Numbered from the stretch's first letter, positions 1 through 7,750 are shown. The stretch is DNA of 18,976 nucleotides from Candidatus Moraniibacteriota bacterium (GCA_027351145.1 DAIEIZ010000010.1:1-18976); one strand, 5' to 3'. Numbers and translations: made by a program. The notes: generated by a model not told the origin, from the letters alone.

Positions 1-14
1 AAATGTGTTTATGC

Positions 15-23
15 TGTGGATAA
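15..23 (-). promoter_or_regulatory. Perfect DnaA-box match (TTATCCACA on the minus strand)
   Basis: The nine bases match the E. coli DnaA-box consensus exactly and lie in the short non-coding strip before the stop of the first gene. Only one box is visible because the window begins here, so neither an origin nor a DnaA-regulated promoter can be claimed. Confidence 0.3.
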
Positions 24-25
24 CT

Positions 26-310
26 CTACGCCTGAGGTACGCTTTCGTAGTGCACCTCATCATCTTTAATTTCACCCAGAGTTTCCAACTCAATATCCGC
101 CAACTTGTCCTCTTCTTGAGAAAACTTCCAACTAGCTATATCATTGTTTATCTTATCAACTAATTCTTGCTTTGTCAACCCTGAAACTCCCTCTTGTTTA
201 ATTTTGCGAAACTCGCGCAAGGTGAGCAAAATATAATACTCATCCTGGTCCTTAATAACCGCTCTTCCTCCTAAGAGTTCCAGTGCTTCTTTCAGTTTCT
301 TGTCTAGCAT
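26..310 (-). CDS. Hypothetical 94-aa acidic protein
   Basis: I do not recognise this protein. It begins at an ATG at 310, has no signal peptide or membrane segment, and ends with TAG. The N-terminal 40 residues look helical and basic (MLDKKLKEALELLGG, then REFRKIKQEG), while the C-terminal half is rich in Glu and Asp. A short 'LTKQELVDKIN' stretch resembles a helix of a small alpha-helical domain, but no family can be named. It lies 93 bases downstream of the GT2 stop on the same strand, so it could be the last gene of that operon. No clear SD or -10 is visible before it. It has a plausible start and stop and no better overlapping frame, so it is probably a real gene. Confidence 0.6.
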   Translation of the reverse strand: MLDKKLKEALELLGGRAVIKDQDEYYILLTLREFRKIKQEGVSGLTKQELVDKINNDIASWKFSQEEDKLADIELETLGEIKDDEVHYESVPQA

Positions 311-403
311 AGCAAAAATAGATTATTTATCACATTAACACTGAAATCTTATCGCGGATATTATTTTGTGTCAATAGTAAAAAGCTGAAAAATAACACCT
401 GAA

Positions 404-1090
404 TTAAAACCAATACCTAAAAATCGCCCAAAGCCCAAGCATTCCATCCCGCCAAGCAATCTTTTTGCCTTCTTCAAATTTGCGCGGGTTATAACTGATG
501 GCAACTTCCTTGATGAAATAGCCTTTTTTGAGAAATTTGGTCGTCAGTTCCACTTCGATTTCGAATTTGTCCGATTCTAGTTTTAATCCATCCAGGCAAG
601 CTTTGCGAAAACATTTATAGCAAGTATAGCTATCGGTTAGTTTTGAACCATAGAGCAAATTGATCGCAACAGTCAGAATTTTCACTCCAAGAATGCAAGA
701 TGTATAACCTCGCCTTTCGGGATGAATGTTTCGCGACCCAAAAACCACCTGCGTTTCCGGTTTTTTAAATTCTATCAGAAGATCGATCCAGTTTGCCGGA
801 TTATATTCCAAATCAGCGTCTTGAATGAGAATAATATCGCCCGAGGCAATGGCAAAACCAGTGCATAACGCTCGACCTTTGCCAAAATTTTGCTCGTGAA
901 ATTCAAGACGGAAAGCATGTTTTTTTTGCAGCTCCAAGAGCAACTCCCGACTTCTATCAGTCGAAAAATCATCAACAATAATAATTTCTTTTTCAAAGTC
1001 TAAGGTCGAAGCAACAGCAACTCGCTCCAAAATAGTTTCAAGCGTCTTTTTTTCGTTGAAGACTGGGATAATAATAGAGACTTTTTGCAT
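404..1090 (-). CDS. Family 2 glycosyltransferase (dolichol-phosphate mannose synthase-like)
   Basis: Likely transfers a sugar from a nucleotide-sugar to a polyprenyl phosphate or similar acceptor at the inner face of the membrane. The 228-aa frame opens with the GT2 signature 'KVSIIIPVFNEKKT'. It has the nucleotide-binding pair D40-D41 in 'IIIVDDFSTD', then the metal-binding DxD at D91-A-D93, and the DPM1-type segment 'LTDSYTCYKCFR' near residue 151. The length is that of a bare catalytic GT-A domain without C-terminal membrane helices. I chose the ATG at 1090 because the family motif starts at residue 4; a TTG at 1129 would add 13 unrelated residues. It follows a GT-C-like membrane protein by 99 bases on the same strand. 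Such a pair could make a lipid-linked sugar and then use it, which is inference. Confidence 0.85.
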   Translation of the reverse strand: MQKVSIIIPVFNEKKTLETILERVAVASTLDFEKEIIIVDDFSTDRSRELLLELQKKHAFRLEFHEQNFGKGRALCTGFAIASGDIILIQDADLEYNPANWIDLLIEFKKPETQVVFGSRNIHPERRGYTSCILGVKILTVAINLLYGSKLTDSYTCYKCFRKACLDGLKLESDKFEIEVELTTKFLKKGYFIKEVAISYNPRKFEEGKKIAWRDGMLGLWAIFRYWF

Positions 1091-1164
1091 AAAATATTTT
1101 TTTAAACTATGATCATCCCGCGCTAACAATTACACCTATCTGGAAACTGCCAACCTTTGAGCGT

Positions 1165-1180
1165 CATCCCCGCTGGGATG
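1165..1180. repeat. Short hairpin between two glycosyltransferase genes
   Basis: CATCCC and GGGATG flank a CGCT loop in the 99-base gap after the GT-C-like gene. No T-run follows on either strand, so it is not a standard intrinsic terminator. It may be an mRNA-stability or processing hairpin. The word CATCCCGC recurs at about 1114. Confidence 0.35.
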
Positions 1181-1189
1181 GCACTAAAA

Positions 1190-2788
1190 TTATTGCGTCG
1201 TAACACTGAAATAATCCTGGGACATTTTAAACCGTGAAATCAAATCTCTATTTTTCTCATTGCGCCTAAGAAAAATGATTGCATAGCCATCCGCGAAAAC
1301 TGGCGCCCACTCTGAGTCTTTTATTCTTTTTACCAAAAATTCTTGCCCCCAATTTGTCGCATCATGAATGGAAAAATAGATAGCATTAAAATTATACTGC
1401 GAGAGCATGCGCTGCCAAACAGACTCGTCTTCTTGCATTGGGACATATGCATCCGTGAAGAAAGCGTTGGGATAGGCTTCCGGTCGATTATCCACGAAAA
1501 CTTTTTCTCGCGGATAGAGATGAAAAATTAAGTATCCGCCAATATCATAGTTATTGAAAATCGGACCAGCTAATTTATTTTCCTTAAAAAATTCCGCCGA
1601 AGCATTTTGCGCTTGTTCTGTCAATCCGACGTTATTTTCTCGCAATAGCTTTCCTTGAAAAAGATAGCTGAAAAAGAGAAAAAACGAAGCGGATAGAGAA
1701 AAAATAATAATTTTAGACCAGCCATCATTGAGATCAACTTTTTTCTTGAGTCCATATTTCAAATTACAGGCAATCGCCGGCATCGCGAAATAGCCAAACA
1801 GCGCAAAATTACGCAGCGCACTCCAACCCAAAACACTCACCGTAAGAGAAAGTCCAAAGAGCGGCCAATTTATTTTTTTTCGATCAAGCGTGAAAATTAA
1901 AATAATACTTGCCAGGAGAATAGCCAAAACTATTTTGAAAATCAAAAGATTGGGATTATTAATAAACCCTAAATTGGTGAGAAAACCAACTGACTGATTT
2001 TCCAAAACACGATAGCCATAATTGCGAAAAATATTCAACGGATAGAGCACGGCTTTTATCCCAAAGGGATTCGCAAAACTCACACCGATAGACAAAATCA
2101 GAACCAAAAACAAAACCTTAAATTTTTGCCAGTTTTTTTCGATTATCGTATCAAGCAAAAATAATCCAACAATCCCAATGCCAAAAATAAAATAGATATG
2201 CAGATTAATCCAAATCAAACTCAAGATTGGCAAAAGAAAAAGTGCGCGTTTTTTCAGTTCATCTTTTTTAAATTTCCAAAGCAATAAAAAAAAGATTGTC
2301 GCAAAAAAATAGCTAAAAACTTCCGGACGCACCTCTGTTCGTTCGCCAATGAGCGGAATAACAAGCACGGTTGAAAATGTTGCCAGTGCTAATCCGGCAA
2401 TCTTTTTGACCTGAAAAAAAAGAATACTGAAAGTTAAAAGGCTTAGTGCGACATAGAAAAAAGATAGACCGGAAAGTCCCGCGATTTTCCATATTAAAAA
2501 AAACAATAATCCCGAGCCCCAGTGGTGATTGATAAAAGGTACGTCCGGATTGGTGTAGGAATATAAATTCGTGTCGGGAATTTTGTGCTCTGTAAAAAAA
2601 TAACGCCCGTTTTCAATATGCCGCCCCAAATCCGTGTCAACCAAATTAACCGGCTGTGCGAGAAATATACCCAGCCAAAAAACCAACAGCGTAAAAACAA
2701 AAAGCACTCCTGTATTTTTTTCGATTTTTTCTTTTAATCCCAAAATCCAGATGCTGAATTTAGAATATTTTTTTTCCGATTCTTGCAT
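1190..2788 (-). CDS. Multi-spanning GT-C-like membrane protein
   Basis: A 532-aa integral membrane protein, probably a polyprenol-dependent glycosyltransferase of the GT-C fold; the function is inferred from architecture. After one N-terminal helix (about residues 28-45) comes an outer loop with acidic residues, D51-T-D53 followed by LGRHI. The segment 'NHHWGSGLLFF' then follows, a pattern typical of a large uncharacterised bacterial membrane family related to PMT/ArnT proteins. About ten hydrophobic helices follow. A soluble C-terminal part starts near residue 405 with 'NNYDIGGYLIFHLYP' and 'VFVDNRPEAYP', which is conserved in that family. The start is an ATG at 2788 placed six bases after a TATAAT, so the mRNA may be leaderless. 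It probably forms an operon with the GT2 gene downstream. Confidence 0.75.
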   Translation of the reverse strand: MQESEKKYSKFSIWILGLKEKIEKNTGVLFVFTLLVFWLGIFLAQPVNLVDTDLGRHIENGRYFFTEHKIPDTNLYSYTNPDVPFINHHWGSGLLFFLIWKIAGLSGLSFFYVALSLLTFSILFFQVKKIAGLALATFSTVLVIPLIGERTEVRPEVFSYFFATIFFLLLWKFKKDELKKRALFLLPILSLIWINLHIYFIFGIGIVGLFLLDTIIEKNWQKFKVLFLVLILSIGVSFANPFGIKAVLYPLNIFRNYGYRVLENQSVGFLTNLGFINNPNLLIFKIVLAILLASIILIFTLDRKKINWPLFGLSLTVSVLGWSALRNFALFGYFAMPAIACNLKYGLKKKVDLNDGWSKIIIFSLSASFFLFFSYLFQGKLLRENNVGLTEQAQNASAEFFKENKLAGPIFNNYDIGGYLIFHLYPREKVFVDNRPEAYPNAFFTDAYVPMQEDESVWQRMLSQYNFNAIYFSIHDATNWGQEFLVKRIKDSEWAPVFADGYAIIFLRRNEKNRDLISRFKMSQDYFSVTTQ

Positions 2789-2794
2789 AGCTGG

Positions 2795-2823
2795 ATTATA
2801 TCAAGAATGTATGATTTCAACAA
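2795..2823 (-). promoter_or_regulatory. Promoter of the GT-C/GT2 operon, leaderless geometry
   Basis: A perfect -10 TATAAT (2795-2800) lies 17 bases from a weak -35 TTGTTG (2818-2823). The ATG at 2788 follows the -10 after only six bases, so transcription should start at or next to the A of the start codon. Confidence 0.55.
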
Positions 2824-2830
2824 AAAATCA

Positions 2831-2864
2831 CAGAAAAAGCAGGAGCGGGCCTGTAACCCACTCC
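2831..2864 (-). terminator. Intrinsic terminator of the coiled-coil gene
   Basis: On the minus strand GGAGTGGG and CCCGCTCC form an eight-pair stem (one U-G pair) with a seven-base loop. TGCTTTTT follows. It lies about 90 bases beyond the stop of the 204-aa gene and just before the promoter of the GT-C gene, so it insulates the two. Confidence 0.7.
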
Positions 2865-2952
2865 TTTTAATTTACTAACAAGAAAGTTATCTCATTTTTA
2901 AATCCGTACTATTTTCTTTAGGTTTTTCTTTCCAATTCAGACACGCGAAAAT

Positions 2953-3567
2953 TTATTTCTTATCCACAATATATGCCTGGTTTTCAACAACAACCACATC
3001 CTTATCCTCATCATCAAGCGCCTTGTTAATTTTTTCCAGATACGTTAACGGATCATTGAAATATATACTATCGGAACTACTCTCCGCATCTTTTAATATA
3101 ACGCGTGGGTCCAAACCGATACTCTTTACTCCTGAGCCATATTGAGCCTCAAAATCAGCTCTACTCATATCTCTAATATCTTCTTCATTTTCACTTATTT
3201 CTTCTCTTGAGGGACCGAATATTATTCCTGCTGCTTTTCCAGTCTTCGCAGAATCATCATTGGCAAGCTCACCAATCTTTTTCATTTTTTCTTCTAGGTT
3301 TTTCAACTTTTCAGCCAATTCCATATTCCTTTCCATCAATTCTGCGTTTTCTTTTTTGAGTCCAACATTCTCTTTGTAGAAGGATTCGCCCATTTCGTTT
3401 TTAGCAGAATCATACTGCTCCCCTGTCGGCATGAGTACAGAGTTTCCGTTATCATCCACTTCATAATCTGCTCCGTTTTTTATGAGATCAGCATCATTAA
3501 GTGTTCGTTCTTTTTGCATTTTTGCCACCTCTTCGCGAGTAGGCATTTTAGGTTCTCCAAATCCCAT
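2953..3567 (-). CDS. Hypothetical acidic coiled-coil protein, 204 aa
   Basis: I do not recognise a family. The protein is soluble and strongly acidic, without signal peptide or membrane helix. Residues 1-60 are polar, with 'MPTREEVAKMQKER' and 'YEVDDNGNSVLMPTGEQY'. Residues of about 65-100 form a clear coiled coil ('LKKENAELMERNMELAEKLK' and on) with Leu at heptad spacing. The C-terminal part, about 105-204, is mixed and ends in 'VVVVENQAYIVDKK'. The ATG at 3567 is used here; an ATG at 3546 is an alternative. The gene is isolated, with its own promoter 55-80 bases upstream and its own terminator, so it is expressed independently of fusA. The leader just before the ATG is A-rich rather than SD-like. 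It might be a scaffold or regulator, but nothing visible shows which. Confidence 0.7.
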   Translation of the reverse strand: MGFGEPKMPTREEVAKMQKERTLNDADLIKNGADYEVDDNGNSVLMPTGEQYDSAKNEMGESFYKENVGLKKENAELMERNMELAEKLKNLEEKMKKIGELANDDSAKTGKAAGIIFGPSREEISENEEDIRDMSRADFEAQYGSGVKSIGLDPRVILKDAESSSDSIYFNDPLTYLEKINKALDDEDKDVVVVENQAYIVDKK

Positions 3568-3619
3568 ATTTTTGTTTTTTTATAATTAGTTGTGGCCTCA
3601 ATTAGCCAACTTTACATTA

Positions 3620-3649
3620 AGTATAGCATGTTTTTAGCTGGTTGTCCAA
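3620..3649 (-). promoter_or_regulatory. Promoter of the coiled-coil gene
   Basis: TTGGAC (3644-3649), 18 bases, then TATACT (3620-3625). It falls between the fusA terminator and the ATG at 3567, leaving a leader of about 45 bases that ends in an A-rich stretch. Confidence 0.5.
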
Positions 3650-3660
3650 TTTTCAAACCA

Positions 3661-3684
3661 AAAAACAACCCCTCTCAGAGTTGC
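3661..3684 (-). terminator. Intrinsic terminator of the str operon
   Basis: On the minus strand CAACTCT-GAGA-GGGGTTG folds into a stem of seven pairs (two of them U-G wobbles) closed by a GAGA tetraloop, directly followed by six T. It starts about 50 bases after the fusA stop. Confidence 0.8.
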
Positions 3685-3732
3685 CTTTTGAAAAAAGTCA
3701 TAAATTTTGCTACATGCTTCATGTTTCATGAT

Positions 3733-5820
3733 TTACTTCTTCCCTCCCGAAATTTCTTCCGCCACATTCTTTGGCACTTCGGCGTAGTGGGAAAATTCCA
3801 TCGCATAATTCGCGCGACCTTGAGACATTGAACGCAATTGTGTCGCATAGCCAAACATAGACGATAGTGGCACTTCCGCGTCAATCACTTTCACGCGGGC
3901 ATTACCCTCTCCGCGGTCACCCATTTCCTTGATAATTCCACGTTTGGCATTAATGTCGCCCACTACGTCACCCATAAAGTTTTCCGGCGTAATTGTTTGC
4001 ACTTTCATGATTGGTTCCAGAAGCATTGGCTTAGCTCGCCGACAAGCTTCCTTGAAAGCCATTGATCCGGCAATTTTGAAAGCTGCTTCTGAAGAGTCCA
4101 CTTCATGAAAAGATCCGTCATAAACTGTCGCCTTAATATCCACCATCGGATAACCTGCCACCACTCCGGAATCCATTGCCTCCTTAGCACCCTTTTCAAT
4201 CGGAGCAATATATTCTTGCGGAATGACCCCACCTTTGATTTCACTGACAAATTCAAATCCCTTGCCTGGTTCTTGTGGCTCAACGCGCATCCAACAATGT
4301 CCATATTGTCCACGACCACCGGATTGTTTGATATATTTTCCTTCTGCTTCTGCTTTAACCCGGATTGTTTCACGGTAAGCCACTTGCGGTTGACCAACAT
4401 TGGCTTCCACTTTAAATTCACGTTTCATGCGATCCACAATGATATCCAAATGCAATTCGCCCATACCGGAAATAATAGTTTGACCTGTTTCTTCATCAGT
4501 GCGCACCCTGAAAGTCGGATCTTCTTCAGCTAATTTTCGCAGTGCAAATCCCATCTTCTCTTGATCAGCTTTGGTCTTTGGCTCAATGGCAATTGAAATC
4601 ACTGGCTCAGGAAAAGTAATTGTTTCCAGAAGCACCGGTTTTTCAATATCGCACAAAGTATCCCCGGTTGTTGTATTTTTCATTCCAACCAATGCGCCAA
4701 TTCCTCCTGCATAAATTTCGGAAATTTCTTCACGATGATTAGCATGCATCTGCAAAATCCGCCCAATGCGCTCTTTTTCATTCTTCGAAGAATTCAAAAC
4801 ATATGATCCTGCTTTCAAAACCCCGGAGTACACTCGAAAGAAAGTCAATTGTCCAACATACGGGTCAGTTGCCACTTTGAAAGCCAACGCTGCAAAAGGC
4901 GCGTCATCTTGCTGCTTTACTTCAATTTCAATTGTTTCATCTCTCACATCAGTCGCTTTGATCGCAGGCACATCCAGTGGCGAAGGCAAATAATCCACAA
5001 CGGCATCAAGTACTAGCTGCACTCCCTTATTGCGAAGTGCTGTTCCTGTAAAAACTGGCACCAACTTTGTAGCGATTGTCGCACGCCTAATGGCTACTTT
5101 CAGTTCTTCCTGTGAAATTTCTTCGCCATTCAAAAATTTTTCCGTAAGTGTGTCATCCGTTTCCGAAACTTTTTCCACCATTTTCTCTCTCCATTCTTTG
5201 GCTTTGTCTAAAAGTTCGGCAGGAATCTCTCCTTCAATTACATCAATTCCCATCTCGCCGGAAAAAGTATAACCTTTCATTTTGATAAGATCCACCACTC
5301 CGGCAAAATCACCACGCTCCCCGATTGGAATTTGCAAAGCGACTGCGTTTGGAGTCAAACGATCCCAAATGGTTTTCAGTGCATAATAAAAATCAGCACC
5401 TTCTTTGTCTATTTTATTAATAAAACATACCCGCGGTACGCTATATTTGTCCGCCTGACGCCACACCGTTTCTGACTGAGGCTCCACCCCTTCTTTTCCA
5501 TCAAACACTACCACACCACCATCCAGCACACGCAAAGAGCGCTCCACTTCAACAGTAAAGTCCACATGCCCCGGAGTATCAATGATATTCACCTGGCAAT
5601 CTTTCCAAAAACAAGTTGTCGCCGCTGAAGTAATGGTAATTCCGCGTTCCTGCTCTTGCGCCATCCAGTCCATCGTCGCAGCGCCTTCATGCACTTCGCC
5701 AATTTTATGAGTGACTCCGGTATAAAACAACACGCGTTCGGTCGTCGTTGTCTTTCCCGCATCAATGTGAGCGATAATTCCGATATTGCGATACTTTTCG
5801 ATTGGATACTTTCGTGCCAT
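3733..5820 (-). CDS. fusA: Translation elongation factor G
   Basis: GTPase that drives tRNA-mRNA translocation on the ribosome and helps recycle ribosomes. At 695 aa it has the full bacterial length. The G1 loop is A17-HIDAGKT-24, switch I has 'RGITITSAATT', G3 is 'DTPGHVDFTVEVERSL', G4 is 'NKIDKEGAD', and 'TGTALRNKGVQ' marks G5. The C-terminal domains are complete, with 'GMGELHLDIIVDRMKREF' (domain III), 'QSGGRGQYGHCW' (domain IV) and 'LSSMFGYATQLRSMSQGRA' (domain V). The ATG at 5820 has AAGGA a few bases upstream. It is the last gene of rpsL-rpsG-fusA, 31 bases after rpsG. The tuf gene that often follows is absent here. Confidence 0.98.
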   Translation of the reverse strand: MARKYPIEKYRNIGIIAHIDAGKTTTTERVLFYTGVTHKIGEVHEGAATMDWMAQEQERGITITSAATTCFWKDCQVNIIDTPGHVDFTVEVERSLRVLDGGVVVFDGKEGVEPQSETVWRQADKYSVPRVCFINKIDKEGADFYYALKTIWDRLTPNAVALQIPIGERGDFAGVVDLIKMKGYTFSGEMGIDVIEGEIPAELLDKAKEWREKMVEKVSETDDTLTEKFLNGEEISQEELKVAIRRATIATKLVPVFTGTALRNKGVQLVLDAVVDYLPSPLDVPAIKATDVRDETIEIEVKQQDDAPFAALAFKVATDPYVGQLTFFRVYSGVLKAGSYVLNSSKNEKERIGRILQMHANHREEISEIYAGGIGALVGMKNTTTGDTLCDIEKPVLLETITFPEPVISIAIEPKTKADQEKMGFALRKLAEEDPTFRVRTDEETGQTIISGMGELHLDIIVDRMKREFKVEANVGQPQVAYRETIRVKAEAEGKYIKQSGGRGQYGHCWMRVEPQEPGKGFEFVSEIKGGVIPQEYIAPIEKGAKEAMDSGVVAGYPMVDIKATVYDGSFHEVDSSEAAFKIAGSMAFKEACRRAKPMLLEPIMKVQTITPENFMGDVVGDINAKRGIIKEMGDRGEGNARVKVIDAEVPLSSMFGYATQLRSMSQGRANYAMEFSHYAEVPKNVAEEISGGKK

Positions 5821-5851
5821 ATTTCCTTTTTATGTTGATAAAAAATTTAAA

Positions 5852-6319
5852 CTATGCAAAATGAGCAAACGCCTTATTGGCATCCGCCATTCTGTGAACA
5901 TCATCACGCTTCTTCATTGCGCCTCCAGCTTTGTTCGACGCCTCAACCAATTCATCTGCCAATTTTTCCGCCATCTTTTTACCTTTCTTGGAAGAAATGG
6001 CGGTCTTGATCCAACGAATCGCCAAAGTCGTACGTCTTTCTCCGAGCACTGGAACCGGAACTTGATAGTTTGCACCACCAACTCTGCGAGATTTAAGTTC
6101 AACGAGCGGTGCCACATTTTTTAAAGCTTGTTCAAAAATATTCAGTCCGCCTTTCTTGGTCTTCTCGTGGATAATGTCAAATGCTTCATAAACGATTCTC
6201 TCGGCTGTTGTTCTTTTTCCATCCTGCAAAATGCTGTTGATAAACTTACCTACTAAAAGATTATCATATCTTGTATCAGGTTTGACATGCTTATCAAATA
6301 CTCTTTTTCTTCTTGCCAT
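5852..6319 (-). CDS. rpsG: 30S ribosomal protein S7
   Basis: Primary binding protein of the 16S rRNA 3' major domain; it nucleates assembly of the small-subunit head and lines the exit site. The 155-aa protein has the usual bacterial length. Recognisable segments are 'KPDTRYDNLLVGKFINSILQDGKRTTAERIVY' split over residues 13-44, 'VELKSRRVGGANYQVPVPV' and 'LAIRWIKTAI', then 'HRMADANKAFAHFA' at the end. The ATG at 6319 has AAGGA about 11 bases upstream, a rather long spacing. It lies 29 bases after rpsL and 31 before fusA, so the three are co-transcribed. In E. coli S7 is the autogenous regulator of this operon; no such site was identified here. Confidence 0.98.
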   Translation of the reverse strand: MARRKRVFDKHVKPDTRYDNLLVGKFINSILQDGKRTTAERIVYEAFDIIHEKTKKGGLNIFEQALKNVAPLVELKSRRVGGANYQVPVPVLGERRTTLAIRWIKTAISSKKGKKMAEKLADELVEASNKAGGAMKKRDDVHRMADANKAFAHFA

Positions 6320-6348
6320 AGTATTAAAAATCCTTAAATTATCTTGAA

Positions 6349-6765
6349 TTATTTCGCCTTTTCTACCTTAGCGCCATATTTGCTACGACCTTGCTTGCGA
6401 TTCGCCACGCCGGCACTGTCCAAAACTCCACGCACAATATGATAACGCACACCGGGAAGATCTTTCACGCGTCCGCCGCGCAACATCACAATGGAGTGCT
6501 CTTGCAAATTATGTCCGATTCCCGGGATATAAGCCGTCACTTCCATTCCATTGGTAAGCCTGACTCTCGCAATTTTTCGCAAAGCTGAGTTTGGTTTTTT
6601 TGGCGTAGTCGTACTAACCTTAAGACATACTCCGCGCTTAAACGAGCTATTTGTGAGAACCGGCTTATTCTTTAAGGTATTAAAAACATGCTTAAAAGCA
6701 GGTGTTTTTGATTTGCTCTTAATTGACGAGCGGGATTTTCGCTTTAACTGATTGATTGTTGGAAT
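6349..6765 (-). CDS. rpsL: 30S ribosomal protein S12, apparent ATT start
   Basis: Decoding-centre protein of the small subunit. Read through to its natural N-terminus the frame gives 138 aa, the length of Firmicutes-type S12. The order is 'PTINQLKRKSRSSIKSKSK', 'KRGVCLKVSTTTPKKPNSA', 'LRKIARVRLTNG', 'HNLQEHSIVMLRGGRVKDLP', 'GVRYHIVRG' and 'NRKQGRSKYGAK'. The universally conserved 'PTINQL' follows directly after codon ATT (6763-6765), exactly where Met stands in other S12 proteins. Between that codon and the upstream in-frame TAG (6778-6780) there is no ATG, GTG or TTG. The next standard start in frame, TTG at 6582, would remove 61 residues including Lys56-Lys57 of the decoding loop. Those lysines are the wild-type, streptomycin-sensitive form. 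No good SD precedes the ATT. Confidence 0.92.
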   Translation of the reverse strand: MPTINQLKRKSRSSIKSKSKTPAFKHVFNTLKNKPVLTNSSFKRGVCLKVSTTTPKKPNSALRKIARVRLTNGMEVTAYIPGIGHNLQEHSIVMLRGGRVKDLPGVRYHIVRGVLDSAGVANRKQGRSKYGAKVEKAK

Positions 6766-6917
6766 CGTGTAAAATCTCTACGAATTACGAATTTGCATGA
6801 ATGTACGAATAATCCTAAGTCCAGCTAAAGGCCCAGATCAGCGTATTTTCAATAATTTCGCAGTTCGCAAAAAATAATTTAATTTAAAATATCTAAATAT
6901 TATTATATCCGCAACTC
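6766..6917 (-). promoter_or_regulatory. Leader of the str operon with TACGAAT repeats and a six-codon mini-ORF
   Basis: About 150 bases separate the predicted transcription start from the S12 start. The plus-strand word TACGAAT occurs three times (6779-6785, 6786-6792, 6804-6810). A mini-ORF begins at ATG 6798, encodes MQIRNS and stops at TAG 6778-6780, in the same frame as S12 and four codons before its ATT. This arrangement could allow re-initiation or coupling, which is inference. Confidence 0.45.
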
Positions 6918-6923
6918 CTACCA

Positions 6924-6952
6924 AATATAATAAAAAAACTGCCAGTTGTCTA
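6924..6952 (-). promoter_or_regulatory. Promoter of the rpsL-rpsG-fusA operon
   Basis: TAGACA (6947-6952, five of six consensus bases), 17 bases rich in T, then TATATT (6924-6929, five of six). A second TATAAT lies about 20 bases further downstream at 6902-6907 without a good -35. The site is between the M50 protease stop and rpsL. Confidence 0.55.
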
Positions 6953-6985
6953 GCTCAATAAGCATAAAGGAAAGCGGGAAATATG

Positions 6986-7675
6986 TCAAATCGCCACCCG
7001 CAAAAAGGCATTAATCGCCGTACCCAAAAAGATGCGTAGCGGAGAAGTAAAAAAGAAGATAAAAAACAAAAGAAGCACAAAGCCGAATTGCTCAAGCATG
7101 GCTTGAGTTTCAATTTTGATGGGGAAAATTGCAAACAGCAGTTTTGAACCATCAAGCGGTGGAATCGGTATTAGATTGAAAAAAGCCAAAAAGACATTGA
7201 TGATCACAACGATAATGAGTAGCTCATAGAAGATCGCGCTGACTGATCCGGCGATCACACCCGAAACCGTTGTCCATTCATTGAAATGATTAATGATATC
7301 TTTTTTGAGATGAAGCGGTAATGCGATGAACCTAGCTACAATCGCCGCCACTAGCGATACAGCCAGGTTTATTCCTGGTCCAGCCATCGCCACCATCGCC
7401 GGTCCCCATTTTTGGTTTTTCAAATTGTATGGATTGTAGGGCACGGGTTTCGCCCAACCAAAAGCAAAGCCAAAGGACAGATACATAAAGAGCGGCGCAA
7501 TAAATGACCCGACAAAATCCAGATGACTAAGCGGATTAGCCGTGAGTCTTCCGGCATATTTGGCCGTATTATCGCCAAGCCAAAGCGCCATCACACCATG
7601 AAAAACTTCGTGAATTATAACCGAATAGAGCAGAATTGCAATATAGAAAAAAACTAAAACAATTTCATTGAGCAT
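6986..7675 (-). CDS. Site-2-type zinc metalloprotease, M50 family
   Basis: Integral membrane metalloprotease that probably cleaves transmembrane segments within the bilayer. Of 229 aa, the first helix carries the zinc motif H22-E-V-F-H26, and the third ligand lies in 'NLIPIPPLDGSK' (N167 to K178), the M50 signature. Short cores with 'PLSHLDFVGSF' and 'AGPGINLAVSL' mark the compact M50B group, the size of YwhC/FixL-type rhomboid-sized proteases without PDZ domain. About five hydrophobic helices are seen. The ATG at 7675 has a good SD, AAGGGA, five bases upstream. It is divergent from rpmB and 220 bases upstream of rpsL, with the str promoter in between, so it is not necessarily co-transcribed with that operon. 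The substrate is unknown. Confidence 0.88.
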   Translation of the reverse strand: MLNEIVLVFFYIAILLYSVIIHEVFHGVMALWLGDNTAKYAGRLTANPLSHLDFVGSFIAPLFMYLSFGFAFGWAKPVPYNPYNLKNQKWGPAMVAMAGPGINLAVSLVAAIVARFIALPLHLKKDIINHFNEWTTVSGVIAGSVSAIFYELLIIVVIINVFLAFFNLIPIPPLDGSKLLFAIFPIKIETQAMLEQFGFVLLLFFIFFFTSPLRIFLGTAINAFLRVAI

Positions 7676-7684
7676 AGAATTCCC

Positions 7685-7713
7685 TTGCTAAAATTATACT
7701 CCTATGCTACATT
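7685..7713 (+). promoter_or_regulatory. Possible rpmB promoter in the divergent M50/rpmB gap
   Basis: TTGCTA (7685-7690), 17 bases, then TACATT (7708-7713), with four of six consensus bases in each. The minus strand of the same gap holds two TATAAT-like words that may serve the M50 gene. The assignment is weak. Confidence 0.3.
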
Positions 7714-7750
7714 ATATTTTGTAATAAATCAACTACTAACGCTTAATTTT

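Noticed and set aside
1091..1129. TTG start extending the GT2 protein by 13 residues
   Set aside because: The added residues are unlike the family, and the ATG at 1090 fits the usual MxxVSIIIP beginning.
2960..2968. Second perfect DnaA box
   Set aside because: It lies in the last codons of the 204-aa gene (IVDKK) and is explained by coding.
4005..4533. Open frames of about 140 codons overlapping fusA in other frames
   Set aside because: They lie wholly inside the clear EF-G frame and encode low-complexity shadow sequence without motifs.
6349..6582. A 77-aa S12 starting at TTG 6582
   Set aside because: The homology to S12 continues without break for 61 codons upstream to PTINQL; the TTG is the Leu codon in 'NSALRK'.
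6986..6988. UGA recoding as in some CPR lineages
   Set aside because: TGA ends the M50 protease at a natural C-terminus, and TAG and TAA are also used, so the standard code fits.
7685..7750. N-terminal extension of L28
   Set aside because: L28 begins at MSRVC; the extra residues come from the intergenic region.
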